A stretch of DNA of 64,000 nt from Arabidopsis thaliana (lineage: Eukaryota > Streptophyta > Magnoliopsida > Brassicales > Brassicaceae): assembly GCF_000001735.4 (NCBI RefSeq), contig NC_003070.9:16787971-16851970 (forward strand), in the 5' to 3' direction. Below, one piece after another: positions 26,815 through 38,399 of the stretch. The first letter of the stretch is position 1. Each line of letters opens with the position of its first letter. A program made the position numbers and the translations under genes. The notes under the pieces are model-generated. The model worked only from the letters and a program-made list of their open reading frames with translations, made no database searches and was not told where the DNA came from.

Positions 26815-27225
26815 AGGAGCTTTTTGTTTAACCTATTTTTATTCTTTTGTTTTGATTTATTGTGTGTGAAGGTTAAACATGTATGACCTTTAATTATGGA
26901 TAATTATGCGGGCATATAGAATTTTACGAAACTGAATTTTCTCGGATGTCTTTTTGAAATTGTCAATCCCGTAGTTTTCTTTAAGATATGTTGCAGACTT
27001 CAACATATCCACAGAAATTAAAAATAAAAAACTCCTAGGAAAATAAGATACATCCGCAAGTGAGGGATATGCTATACCTATACATAATTGATCAGTGAAA
27101 AAAGATTCAGTAGATATGTATTGCAAATTTGTAATATCTTATTATTACTAGCAAAACTAGAAGGTTATTGAACAAAATAATTTGATTTAGTTTAAACGTA
27201 AAGAATTCAAAAATCCTAAGACTTC

Positions 27226-28154
27226 GAACATCCTCAATGGGAGCTTTTAAACATGTCTCTTAACAAATAATAAATTTTTTTATATAATTTAAATATTAAA
27301 TGAGTTTCTTAAATTTAGAGAAATCTATCCCAATTGTCTCTTAATAAATAGACTTAGGGCTTGATTGGTTCTCCCTCTGCGATCCGCAAATGCAGCGTCT
27401 GCGGGTGGTAGCGGTGTTAGCGATTGGCACCAATCATAAAAACCGTTAGATACCGCTTTGGACCGCTCGAAATTGCCAGATTTCAAAAGCTCCTTCCCGC
27501 AAGCGTTTGCGGTTGCAGACGGTAGCGGTTAGGTTAAAAAAATTAATTAAAATAATTTTGGGTTCCACCCAAACCCTAATCACTATTAGTAATATAATCC
27601 TTTATATATTCTTATTAGAAAAGCCTAATCAATATATTGTAATTCAATTCTCTCAATTATGGCATTCACATAAATTGATAAAAATCAAAATCAAGAATCA
27701 AACGTAAGTGTCATCTATCCTTTTATCCATTCATTAGCTAGTGTAACTCTTTGAGTATTTCATGGCATCATTGTTTTTTTTTTATTTTGTATTAAGCTTT
27801 TTCTTACAAAATTTATTTATTTTTGAATTTAGTGTTTTAATTATTAAGCATGTTCAATTTCTAATATTATCAATTTATTATAATAATATATTGTATTTTT
27901 ATTTCTTTTAATAGTAATATATTATATTTATTTTAGTTATTTTTTATTTAATTAGTATAGCATCCTCTGGTTTACCAGTCATAAAACTCCCGCAAACTCA
28001 CCCATTATCAAACGCTCAACCAGTCGTTTAAAACGCTTGATAACGCTTGAAACTGCAACCGCCCGTTTTCACAAACTCCCGTAACCGCAACCGCACCCGC
28101 TACGTTTAAACAAGTCAGGCCCTCATGCTTAGAAACCACCATTGAGGATGCTCT
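27226..28154. mobile_element. MITE with GAGGATG-type ends, interrupted by a hAT-like MITE
   Basis: ACATCCTCAATGGGAG (about 27228) and the inverted CCATTGAGGATGCTCT (28139-28154) bound an outer element. Inside, from about 27353 to 28128, is a second unit. Its left end AGGGCTTGATTGGTTC matches, inverted, the right end AAACAAGTCAGGCCCT, and both ends carry CCGCAAACGC / GGTAGCGG-rich subterminal repeats. The latter organisation is typical of small hAT derivatives. No transposase is present. Exact target duplications were not found, so boundaries are approximate. The stretch from 26764 to 27225 shows only AT-rich DNA. Confidence 0.65.
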
Positions 28155-28280
28155 TAATGTTATTCAATTATGATTGGTTCTCCCGCTACCACCCGCAAAC
28201 GCATGCTTAGAAACCATCATTGAGGATGCTCTTAGTGTTATTCAATTATGATTGGTTCTCCCTCTACCATCCGCAAACGC
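28125..28280. repeat. 78-bp tandem duplication joining two MITEs
   Basis: Units 28125-28202 and 28203-28280 both start ATGCTTAGAAACCA and end CCGCAAACGC, with only a few differences. The duplication spans the outer MITE end and the first bases of the next hAT-like MITE. Confidence 0.88.
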
Positions 28281-28604
28281 AGCGTTTGCGGGTGGTAGCG
28301 GTTGTTAGCAATTGGCAACAATCATACAAATCGCAGGAAACTGCTTTTCACCGCTCGAAATCGCCACATTTCAAAAGCTCCTTCCCGCAAGCGTTTGCGG
28401 TAGTAGTTAGATTCAAATGTTAAAAATAAAATAAAAAATCAACATTACTTGTAACTAAGATAATATATTTTTAATCCTATATGTTATATTTATTTTGCTC
28501 ATTTTTTATTTAACCGCTATAGTATCCGCTGGTTTACCAATCATAAAACTCTCGCAACCGCAACCGCATCCACTGCATTTAAACCAGTCAAGATTAGAAA
28601 TAAT
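28245..28604. mobile_element. Second hAT-like MITE copy
   Basis: It begins ATGATTGGTTCTCCCTCTACC and has the same CCGCAAACGCAGCGTTTGCGG palindrome, GCTTTTCACCGCTCG and CAAAAGCTCCTTCCCGCAAG as the copy inside 27226-28154. It ends CGCAACCGCA...TTTAAACCAGTCA. It is shorter than the first copy (about 360 bp). Confidence 0.7.
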
Positions 28605-30240
28605 AACTATTTCTCCTAAATCATATATATATATATATATATAAGTAAGGTTTCAAAATCTTACTTCATTGGGTCACTTGACATTTTTTATTTTAATCAA
28701 GACAAGATTATAATATTTATTTCTAATAAACTCATTTTCAAAGTCATGTGTTTCAATCTCCCGTAACTTCTGTGTTTCATTCTCCCACAATATTTAACTA
28801 CACATCTGACCCAAATGTAACTCCTACCCCAGTAATTACAAAACATTCATTCTCCCACTAAAATACTTTAAATATTTGATTATATATTTGACATTTTTTT
28901 TTTATCAAGTGCTTGTTTTCATTCATCATAACAAAACAAAGTTTAAAGTAGCCAAAGATACAATGATAAAAAGGCTTGATACAAATAAAAGCACAAACAA
29001 CATAAAAAAATAAAGGTAGATGCTACACGAGGATAGCTAAAATAGTTTGACAAAGGATCCATGAAAGCTTGGAGACCAAAGCTATGAAGCAAATTGGCGC
29101 AAGGGATACCACAATTTTTCAAAGAATCATCCACGGCCGAATCGTAGACGAGATAATGGTCATGGTCGATAGACATAATGACCTAGAAAAGGGTTCCATA
29201 GCCGAGTAACTTGCCGGCCCAAGAAGAGCTAGGTGAATTCTCACATCGGCAAGGAGAAGTTTGACTACGGTTCTATAGTTTGGTGGGTTTGGGGCTAAAA
29301 GATTGAGGAAGCTTTGGTAACCACCACTCTTTGGAGACGGGGTCATAATGCCGTTTTCTCTCAAGCTTATAAGTTCATGAATAAAAGTCTTGATGATGTT
29401 GATTAGCACTTGCTTGAACTTAGTCTTAGGAAACATAAATATAAGATTGAAGAGGCTTCGTTAACCACCGCTCCCCATGGAGACGAGATCACAATGCCGG
29501 TCTTCTTCAATCGATTAACTTTAAAATTTAAGCTTTTGGATTCATGACTGATAACCCTAGGTGAATCTAATGGCAGTGTTCTCAAAGAGTTCTTGAAAAA
29601 CCATAGCAACAATAATAATTTATGTTCCCTTTGATGTCTATGAACGAAGGGATTCGATAAACGACTCAAAGATTGCCTAGAGATGGACAAAGAGAAGTTG
29701 ATTATAGATATGGGCTTTAATAGATAATGTAATGGATTACACCTTTTAGACTTAGGCTTCAAAAAAAATTAATGAGCCAACATTAAATAAGCCCACCAGT
29801 TATAACCCTAAAATCACTTTGGCTGGCAAAAGAGCTTTGCAGCCATCGTACGGAGATGATAGAAAATATTGTGGTGCAGCACACATCTCTGGCGAAGCTA
29901 GGGTTCGTGTTTGGTGGTTTTGGACAAGATTCGAGGCAGGGGAGAAGAACCAGAGATAATTGGTCGATATGAGAGCAAGTTGAGGACGAGAGATGGAGAT
30001 CGCCGAACACCATTGTCTCCTTTTGAGTCTAGTTATTGATAATCTCAGATGCTTTAGTTTCAGGAAGGTTTGAAAGGGATTCAAAAAGAGAAAAAGATTT
30101 GTTAACAAAAAAAAAGAAGAAGATAGGAGATCTAGAGAGCTGAAAAAAGCAAAATTTTCAACGTAGGTGGAGCTTTGACTCACCGACGTCAAAAACTATG
30201 ATCGGAAGGAAATTCTCAATACTAGTATCTAGGAGAAAAG
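28605..30240 (-). other. Retroposon-like minus-strand unit, unassigned
   Basis: A T-run at about 28893-28902 could be the poly(A) tail of a minus-strand insert. Up to about 30190 the sequence is GC-richer than the flanks, with several short minus-strand frames (one starting MVFGDLHLSSSTCSHIDQLS at about 30013) but no long one. Two related segments at about 29297-29360 and 29443-29510 share GATTGA.GA.GCTT and ATAATGCCG-like blocks. Family not recognised. A short (AT)n lies at 28627-28642. Confidence 0.35.
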
Positions 30241-30631
30241 AGGAGAGATATACCTTATCTAATTTAAATATTATATATACTGACCTATAATTCATAAATT
30301 GAATGATAAATATAAGCCATTATAATTAAATGATTCAGTATCATTTTTCTAAAGGTCAACTAAATATACTCTAAAAAAACATAACGTCAATCTAACATGG
30401 AAATATTGTGTATATATATATGTAGACGTTCATTACTAGTAATAAATTACCTGAGTATTGAGATATATGGAGTATCAATTTATTTTTATTTTTCTTTTGT
30501 GTATTTATTTTTATAAGAGATATATTTATATTATAAGGTAATACAAATATATTTATATTGATAGAATAGTAGTAGTAGTACATATAAAACATTTCTGGCA
30601 AACTTATGTAACATAGCTATATAGTATGCAG

Positions 30632-30798
30632 AAGTACTCACTGATGGCCTATTAAAATTATACGGAACCAAAGCTGTCATCAACATATGGAAACCGCTGG
30701 TTGAAAATAAAGAAATGAAGATGAGCATTTCTCAAATTTGGATAACTTATGGAGACTATGATACAAATGATCTTAACACTATAAAAGTTGTATGGCAG
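30632..30798 (+). pseudogene. Orphan exon of a neprosin/DUF239 peptidase gene
   Basis: An acceptor-like TATGCAG precedes a 167-bp open segment encoding DGLLKLYGTKAVINIWKP and, later, MSISQIWITYGDYDTNDLNT then IKVVWQ. A donor-like GTGCGTAT follows. This is the exon joining the neprosin activation-peptide region to the peptidase domain (usual pattern LYG.KA.I..W.P...SLSQIW). Neighbouring neprosin exons are not visible on either side, so it is an isolated relic. Confidence 0.7.
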
Positions 30799-31238
30799 GT
30801 GCGTATATAACGTAGGAATAATTTATTATTATGTATTGGTTCTTTATTTTTAAAGTAATACATATAAAACATACGTTATTTTCTTTCTTTCTTCTCCTTT
30901 ATTTTTAATATTTATTTTATTTTATTTTAATCAAAGAAAACAAAAACGTTCAGAGATACAAGTGCCCAGAGATGAAGAACAAGACTTGGAACAAGGTATC
31001 AAAAATGAACATGCTGAAGATCGTGTTTGTGTATGGGACGAGAAATCTGTAGGTGTTTTTGTTTTTATTTTTAATAGGTTAATGACGAGAAAATTATTTG
31101 ATCTTATTTGTTTTTTTATTTGAACGAAAAAACAACAAAGAAAAATATTTGAAATTGTGTCTAATTTGACATTGTCAATTTCTATACTCTTTCCTTTTCT
31201 CACCATCATTTTAAAGTAAATAATAAATTACTATAATA
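30799..31238. other. Non-coding spacer
   Basis: AT-rich DNA with a GA-rich patch at about 30950-31050. No frame or RNA signal could be supported. Confidence 0.45.
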
Positions 31239-32469
31239 TCTAATTCAATCTAATAGAACACATTTAAATAAAATATATGACAAGTGTCAATTGTCTGATG
31301 CCACTTGTTAGATTTTTGTAAAGTGAGTTTGAAGAAATTCCTTCTATTAGTACATAAAGATATTTATTTACTACTTTTTTTACACTTGCTTACATTTTTC
31401 TTATGTTTTGCTTAGTTTTTGTCAATTTATTTTCTTGCATCTCATTTCAGTTTTTATAATAAGAATAATGTACTAATAGAGTTCTAGACCTGTAATAAAT
31501 AACAATTTATTCTTAAACGTATAAAAAACTTAATCTAAATATTTTCTATCACATAGCATATTCCAAATTTTGTGCCAGCCTAAACAACAATAATTGGTCA
31601 TTTTTTTGTATTTGTGGCTTCACTTGCCAATAAACGAAAAGATATTTATTTGTATAATTCAAAATCATGTATCAAATGTATTATTATCCATGCTACATAT
31701 TTATTGTTTTAACATAAATTTTGACGGAAAATCCTCTAAAAAACCCTTCAAGGTGATAACTTTTTTTATTTGCTCTTAACTTTTTAACATTATATACAAA
31801 TCAAATTTAAGGAAACAACTCAATAATATGATATTTTAACTTTAAACTGCTAATTTTATTATGCATTATATGAATATATAATATCAATTTTTTTGTTGTT
31901 TTAAGTTCTTAAAGAGAAGATTTTATTTATTTAAAATTATCTTACATTTACATAAAGTATTATTGATCATTTGGAAACTAGATAGTGACATGACGTCTTT
32001 CAGTATATTTATCAGATTTTATATGACTTATTTTTTCCTTTGAACTGACATTATGAGATCTTTAGTCAAGTTGAAGGGTTTTTAATTGAAAATTATCTTA
32101 AATCATAGGCTTTAGAATTTTAACTATGAAGAAGGTTCATCTATTTTTCGAGTTTCAAGACAATTTGTAATACATGCATTTTTATTTTCAAAAAAAAGTA
32201 ATACCCAATATTTTAAGTTTTATTTTATAATAAAATATACAATTTTCACGAAAAAAATTAAATATAGTGCATTGAAAACTCTTAATCAACTATAATATCT
32301 TTTTTAGATACATTATAATTTGTAAACATCAAAATTAATATTTTAATTATTTACTAACGATATATTAACAATTATAGATAAAATTATATATAATTTAATT
32401 TAAATATCATTTTATATTCAAAACTAAAATCAAATATATAATCCACGCATCCCGTGGAAAATTTTCTAA
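31239..32469 (+). mobile_element. Probable Helitron with CTAA end
   Basis: The 5' end TCTAATTCAATCTAATAGAA follows A; the 3' end has a CCACG...CGTGG hairpin (32443-32457) and CTAA (32466-32469) before T. This fits the CTRR rule but the sequence is diverged and the 5' end is a best guess. No protein frame is present. Confidence 0.5.
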
Positions 32470-33090
32470 TATTCAATATAGAAATAAAAGTTCACGAAAA
32501 ATACAAAATTACAAAATTAGTATTCATAGAAAATAAAATAAATTAATTTGTTACTTTTTTTTTTGCTATAAAAGTTTTTTACATTTAAAGTCTTAAAACC
32601 AATGTTCAAGAAAGTGGTAGGCGCTAAGCGGACAGTGATCCAATACCTAGTGCCTACAATGCTTAATTGGGGCGTACGTAATTTTAGGCGGTTAAAGCGT
32701 TTATAATATAAACATTATAAATATGATTTTATACATAAATATTATATAAAATATCGAGAAAAAAAATAAATATGTTAAATTGTAAACAAAAATTAGACAA
32801 AATTTATATTTAACTATATCAAATATTATATGAAGATTTATAACTATTAAATAGAAGTTATTTAAAACACACATAAAATCGTTTACAATACTTGACAACA
32901 TATTTTAAATGTCGGCAATTGATTTTTTTCCGATTCAATTCAGTAATTTTTGTTCAATTGCCTCCTATCACTCAATGAAGAGAAATAATAATATATAAGT
33001 CTATGAGATCATCACGACAGAGAACTATGGAAATGACACATACTGTGTACGGTGAACATATATAACTAAATATCCATTGGAGGGACTCGC
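32470..33090. other. AT-rich spacer downstream of the ECA1-like gene
   Basis: No gene signal. A GC-richer patch at about 32600-32690 has no open frame of note. Confidence 0.5.
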
Positions 33091-33786
33091 TTAGTCTTTG
33101 GTGTGCTTGATGTGACACGAGTATCGAAGAAGAGGAACAAAGAATGGGCTCTTGAACAACATTTGAACGTGGCTATTGCACTTCTTGTCCATATTCACAA
33201 CGATCTCGCAGCATTCCTCGTCCATTAATGTGAAATAATCTTTCTTTTCCCAGCTAGACAATATTTTTGAAAAGGATTTCTTTGAGGTCTTTGATCCATC
33301 TTTCGTCAAGCAGTTCTCCACTTTAGCCGATTTCGACACAACTTCTGACTTGACCCACGGTAGAGGAGGAAGTCCCGGGATTCTAGGAATGCTCGGGAGG
33401 TTAGGTAGGCCCGGAATGTTAGGAAGCCCCGGGATGTTAGGAATCCTCGGAATGTTTGGTATTTCAGGGATGGTGGGAAGACTCGGGATATTGGGAAGAC
33501 TCGGGATGATGGGAATTCCTGGGATGTTAGGAAGCCATGGGATGCTAGGAAACCCCGGTAGCAATACGGGGGGCGATAGAGGTGCTTTAGAGTCTGATAG
33601 GGAAGAGGTACCCCAACCAATCTTGGAGTCTCCAAGGCGGCTATAGCCTTTGCCGTGGTGGCGGCCTGCCACTAATTCTGACGGCTTAGGCCACGGTTTC
33701 TTTTGTAATCCAACGGTTGAAATCGGGAGAGAGACGAAGCATATCAGAGCCATAAGGAGTGTTGTTGCTAAAATGAAGCTACTCAT
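33091..33786 (-). CDS. Secreted ECA1/prolamin-like protein with IPNIPG repeats
   Basis: A single exon of 231 residues with a signal peptide (about 1-26, TTLLMALICFVSLPIS). A WPKPSE segment like that of the 25684-26763 protein follows. About residues 77-142 are a proline-aliphatic repeat built from IPNIPG, LPNIPS and IPRIPG units. The C-terminal cysteine domain shows C, CC, C, C and ends FFVPLLRYSCHIKHTKD. It has five cysteines against six in the relative; the second is missing, so one conserved disulfide should be lost or rearranged. The family is linked to gametophyte and early-culture expression. A TATA box lies about 80 bp upstream. Gene order suggests At1g44222 or At1g44224. Function unknown. 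Confidence 0.85.
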   Translation of the reverse strand: MSSFILATTLLMALICFVSLPISTVGLQKKPWPKPSELVAGRHHGKGYSRLGDSKIGWGTSSLSDSKAPLSPPVLLPGFPSIPWLPNIPGIPIIPSLPNIPSLPTIPEIPNIPRIPNIPGLPNIPGLPNLPSIPRIPGLPPLPWVKSEVVSKSAKVENCLTKDGSKTSKKSFSKILSSWEKKDYFTLMDEECCEIVVNMDKKCNSHVQMLFKSPFFVPLLRYSCHIKHTKD

Positions 33787-33865
33787 GATTAGAGCAAAAA
33801 CGAAAGATTAGTCAGTGTAAGTGAACTTATTTGTGCACGGATATAATTTTGTAAGGCTGGACTCG

Positions 33866-33874
33866 TTTATATAG
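33866..33874 (-). promoter_or_regulatory. TATA box of the IPNIPG-repeat ECA1-like gene
   Basis: CTATATAAA on the minus strand, about 80 bp upstream of the ATG at 33786, in context similar to the TATA box of the paralogue. Confidence 0.65.
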
Positions 33875-34303
33875 AGCCTCGAGGTGTTATCACTTAATAT
33901 TCTTCTTTTACTTCACACCAATCTCTTAAATTAAAATATTAAAGATAAAAATTATGTAGATGGTCATACGAGCATAACAATTATCTATCGATTTAAAATC
34001 ATAAAACATTTCCCTGATCACGTCGTTTTCATTTTACTAAATCTCAGGATCACGGAAATAATGTGATATGTCATATGTTGTTTTACATCAATTGTAAGAT
34101 GAACATATATGATTATATTACTTTTCTCAACGTACATTTATGCATTTACAAGAACAATGGTGCAAGATGATGAGGCTGTTATGGATGCAAGATCCACACA
34201 CTAAATTTTGTAAATTGGATTTGGGGAATTAAGTTTAGATCTTCTTCGTATATATATATGAGGCAAACAAACATAAAGTTTTCAAGAACAAATGTGTGAT
34301 GGA
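33875..34303. other. Upstream spacer
   Basis: AT-rich promoter-distal DNA. No separate feature is visible before the Helitron start. Confidence 0.45.
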
Positions 34304-34917
34304 TCCCCTTATTATTAAAAGGGAAGTACAAATTAAAATTTTGTCTAATTTGGCCTCAATTTTTATTTTTATTTTGGATTTTGTTCTTTGCTATTCAAAA
34401 TCATTAAGGATAATTTGGTCTTAACAATCTCCTAAACTTTATATGATCTGATTCAATCTAAACCGTTCAATAAAATTAATTCCCTTTAATCTAAACCGTT
34501 CAACAAAAATAAGTGAAATCACTTTTTTTTTATCTTCACTTTAAAGACATATAATTATAAATAACATAATTCATATGGTCTTTATTTTGCCAAAAAAATG
34601 TATAACCTGTCAAATAGTTAAAAAAACACTTATAATCATAAAAAGTATTACACCAATTTTGTGAATCTTACATTTTTGTAAATACTTTACTTTCACTAAA
34701 AATACATACTCATAACTAATTAATACACATTTTTAAACACATTTTAACACATTTCTCTTATCACTAAATAACAACAAAAAAAAATCTCAATTATTATTTA
34801 GTTATGTTTGATTAAAAAATTTATATTTATAAGTTTAGGATATCAAATTCATTCAAATATTTAGTATAAGAATCACATAAACCGATTGCCCGCGGTAAAC
34901 CGCGGGTTAAATCCTAG
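34304..34917 (+). mobile_element. Non-autonomous Helitron, 614 bp
   Basis: It starts TCCCCTTATTATTAAAAGGG after A and ends CCGCGGTAAACCGCGG, TTAAATC, CTAG (34914-34917) followed by T. It is the same family as 3874-4505: shared GGGAAGTACAAATT, ATTTTGGATTTTGT, AAGG.TAATTTGGTC and an almost identical 3' end. Confidence 0.9.
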
Positions 34918-35481
34918 TTGTATTGATAAGAGAAACCAAAATATCTATTTTTAATAATAGTTTTGTATTAAATGAGCAAAATGCTCACCCCAAACGCAGT
35001 AAGAAGAAAAAAAATCATTTGCATTTCACATTTCTGTTTACACTCTTCAAAATTATTTTTTAGGTAACCAGAAAAAAACTAGTTTAAAAATTAAGAAGTT
35101 TTCACAAAAATAAAAAGAAATACATGTAAACGTAAGCAGGAACACACAAATTGGCCTTTTAAACAATTGCAACACAGATGAATAATTACGTATGTATGTA
35201 TGTAAAGATTTGTTAGTATGTTTAAGAATGAAGAGTTTATGCCTTACAATGAGTTTAACCTAAATGACATGCATTTTCATGAAGCTAACATGGTCTAATG
35301 CCAAAAAAGTTTAAAAGACATGGAAGCATAGCTATTCGAAATTGATTTCATCAAGCTAGACCATCATGCGATTAGGCTCATGGTTAACGATGTTTTCTTA
35401 GACCATTAAGCTTTTAGGCTCGTCAAATATGCGGCGAAGATATCTTAGACCATGTTTTATTTTGTTGTCAAAAGGTGGGTG
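34918..35481. other. Non-coding spacer
   Basis: No gene supported. The last part (from about 35460) resembles the end of HEMB2 intron 9 and leads into the ALAD relic. Confidence 0.45.
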
Positions 35482-35692
35482 ATGAACAAAAGTGATCAGA
35501 TGAACCGAGCAAATTAAAGAGAGTCATCGATCAAAGATGAAGGGACTGATGTCCTAACGGTGAAGCCAGTTCTCCATTCTCTCCATATCATACATTTACC
35601 AAAAGGATCATACTTTATTGCCCGTTGGAGCTTGTCAGTTTACGGTGAGTACTCAATGATCAAAGCTGCAAAAGTTTTCAAAATGATCGATG
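35482..35692 (+). pseudogene. Fragment of an ALAD (HEMB2-like) last exon
   Basis: The segment aligns along most of the first 230 bp of HEMB2 exon 10 (45604 onward). Shared blocks are GGTGAAGCCAG, ATATCATACG-like sequence, ATTGGAGCTTG/GTTGGAGCTTG and ACTCTATGATCAAAGCTGC/ACTCAATGATCAAAGCTGC. AAGATGATCGATG is present with one change. A retained peptide reads [16 protein letters not shown]. Frame shifts and stops break the 5' part (the [10 protein letters not shown] region is lost). The preceding bases also match the HEMB2 intron end (GGTGGGT..ACAAAAG), so it came from genomic DNA, not mRNA. Confidence 0.85.
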
Positions 35693-36548
35693 CGTTCAGT
35701 GATTTACTTACACCAACAAACATAAACAGAAGCGTAAACGAAAAACAAACTACTGATAGCTGACAAAATAATATGTTAATTTTTATCGCATAATATTGTA
35801 GTGGCTGGAAGAAAAAGTATGTATGGATGATATCTGCACCACCTTTTTACATTTTATGTGTATTTATTCCAATTAAATCGAGACCTCTAATAGTTTACCT
35901 ACTCTTGTTAATTGTACACATAGAGTAGTATACATGGAGGAAGAGTTATTAAAGGATATGGGAGTGTCTGTTCATTGTGTTTGATATGAAAAAGTAATGA
36001 GTGATGTGAAAGTGTTATGCATTCTTAACATTCTAGTATTTTTCTACAAAAGTTTCTAGGATGATGAAAATATTAGAAAAACAATGGAAAATTTTGAAAA
36101 ACATCTTTAAATTGTGGTTGAGAAGATATTTCTAAGTGTTATAATAATTCCAATTTATTGAAATTAATGTAAGACTTAAATATTTAACCAACGAAAATAT
36201 GAAACATTAAAAGCTGATTACATATTTCATGCAGTGACGTATAAGCAAATATGTTGTAATAATATGAGTAGAACAAGTTAGAACTTAAAAGATATGTTTC
36301 GCTTTCTCATTCTGCAAAAAAAAAATAGTATACTCTTGATTTCAACGGATAATTAGGATGCTAAATAATTTGGTTCCTGATATATTAAAAATAGAGTCTT
36401 CCTATATATATTTTTTTCATTTTCATATGGTTTCTAAATATTTTCTAATTCCAGATTTTCTAAATTTGTCTCAAATTTAATTTTCATGTTTAGCTAGAAT
36501 ATACAAATTATTGATAAATATGAAATTAAATTATATATTAAAAATTCA
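35693..36548. other. AT-rich spacer
   Basis: Nothing recognisable after homology to ALAD ends at about 35692. Confidence 0.5.
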
Positions 36549-38399
36549 TCCTACTATATTATTTGGGAAGTACATTTTAAATATAACCTTAATTTTTGTA
36601 AGTAATTACATATGTATGCCATTAAAAATAAAATTTTAAAGAGTAAATTAATTTATCTCTTTAAGGATTAAAAAGTCAAATACTAATTTAATTAATTAAA
36701 TTTAATTAAAAAACGAAATACATTATTAATTTTCAAAAATAATAACCAATCAAAATCAACATATAAGATTTGATATCTAAATTTTAATTAATTTAATTTA
36801 ATTAGAAAAACGAAATACATTATTAATTTCCAAAAAAGTAACCTATTAAAATCAACAAATTAGATTTGATATCTAAATTATCATATTAATTTTTTATTAA
36901 TTATTATAGTTCACTTCTCATCTTTATATGATTCTATTTATGCGAAAAATAATATCATCATTATAAAAAAAAATTAGAGTTTTTTCGCATATGCAATAAT
37001 TTGAATTTTTGAAATCGTAAACTGTTCAATACATGAAAAAATATTATAACGGGTGAAAAATAGATTTAAGAAAACTTTCTACTGAGTAACGGGTCATAAT
37101 TTGAAATATTTATATTCAATTTCATACATATTATATTGAAAATTTATAATCTTATATACTACAATAATTAATAACATATTGGATTTTTTTATGTGTATGA
37201 TGTGATTCAATTTTTAATACAAGCTGGAAAATCCTAGAATTGACGGGTTTAGATCGATATTAATACAAGATGGTATACTACAGGTGAAACTCTTAAATTA
37301 ACAATCAAACTACAAGTGTATAATCTTAAACACCAAACAATATAGATAATATCAACAAAACATATACAACTCACAGTTTACTTTTAATATTTTATATACA
37401 AAATCAATTAAATCTTAAATTAAATCTTTAATCACATAAAAATTAGCACAAAAAAAAGTATTCAACAATTAAAAATTTATCAAATCTCTGTGTTATATAA
37501 GTTTTGATACTATATTCGAATAAAGTGTAATATACCTTTTCAATTTGTATTCTTTAACAAATTTAAGCTAACTAATATATTTGCTAATCTTATACCTATC
37601 AAAACCGATTATCGTTTCTTATCTCTATAGTATTTTTGCAAGACTTTTTTGGTGGATTTGGGTAAAAGTGCATTCGGGTCATATGGTACATTCCCCTATT
37701 AAATAAAAATGGTATACTCCTATGTTATTAGCTAAAATGTTTAGATTATAAGTCAGAGTCATATCACTAATAAAATTAATATTAATAAAATAATTGGCTT
37801 TTTGGCAAGACGGATTTGGAGTGACGGTTTTTTGAATCAACATTAATAAAAAAGTAAAATATAATTAATACACCGTTTCACTACGGGTTAAATCTTTATT
37901 TTTTTATTTTTTAAGACCACTAATATTAAACATATCAAATCATCCTAATTTAGAAAAGATTATATAAAACCAAAAATGTTATGTGGTATGTATAATGTTA
38001 CTATATATAAAATATAAATGTATTAGAGAATGATATAATTTGCAAAACTTTTATCTATAAAAAATAATTCTTAAATTTTAAAAATTACTACTTTAAAAAA
38101 AAATCACGGGACGGGTAAAGAAATTATAGAACAGGTTTTATTTTGGAATTGGGTTATATGGTGGATGTATTTGAATCAATATTTATAAAATTTTAAAATA
38201 TTATTAATATACTGTTTTAATAGGGGTTACAACTTCAGTTTTTTAACAATTGTTTCATAAATTCGTGGTATAGCCTTACTTAATAACAATTATAAACTGA
38301 AAAATATAAATATTTTATAAAAATAAAATTTGCAAATTTTAATATATATTACTTTTAAAAAATAAATCGTCCCGCGGTATACCGCGGGTTAAAATCTAG
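36549..38399 (+). mobile_element. Helitron, 1.85 kb
   Basis: It starts TCCTACTATATTATTTGGGA after A and ends CCGCGGTATACCGCGG, TTAAAAT, CTAG (38396-38399) before T. The first 800 bp match copies A and B of the element at 18181-19984, including GGGTTTAGATCGAT. The remaining 1 kb differs and contains two degenerate 3'-end-like motifs (about 37875-37895 and 38215-38230), so it may be a composite of several Helitron ends. Confidence 0.85.

Noticed and set aside
33350..33646. Plus-strand Gly/Met/Leu-rich frame
   Set aside because: Antisense shadow of the IPNIPG repeats.
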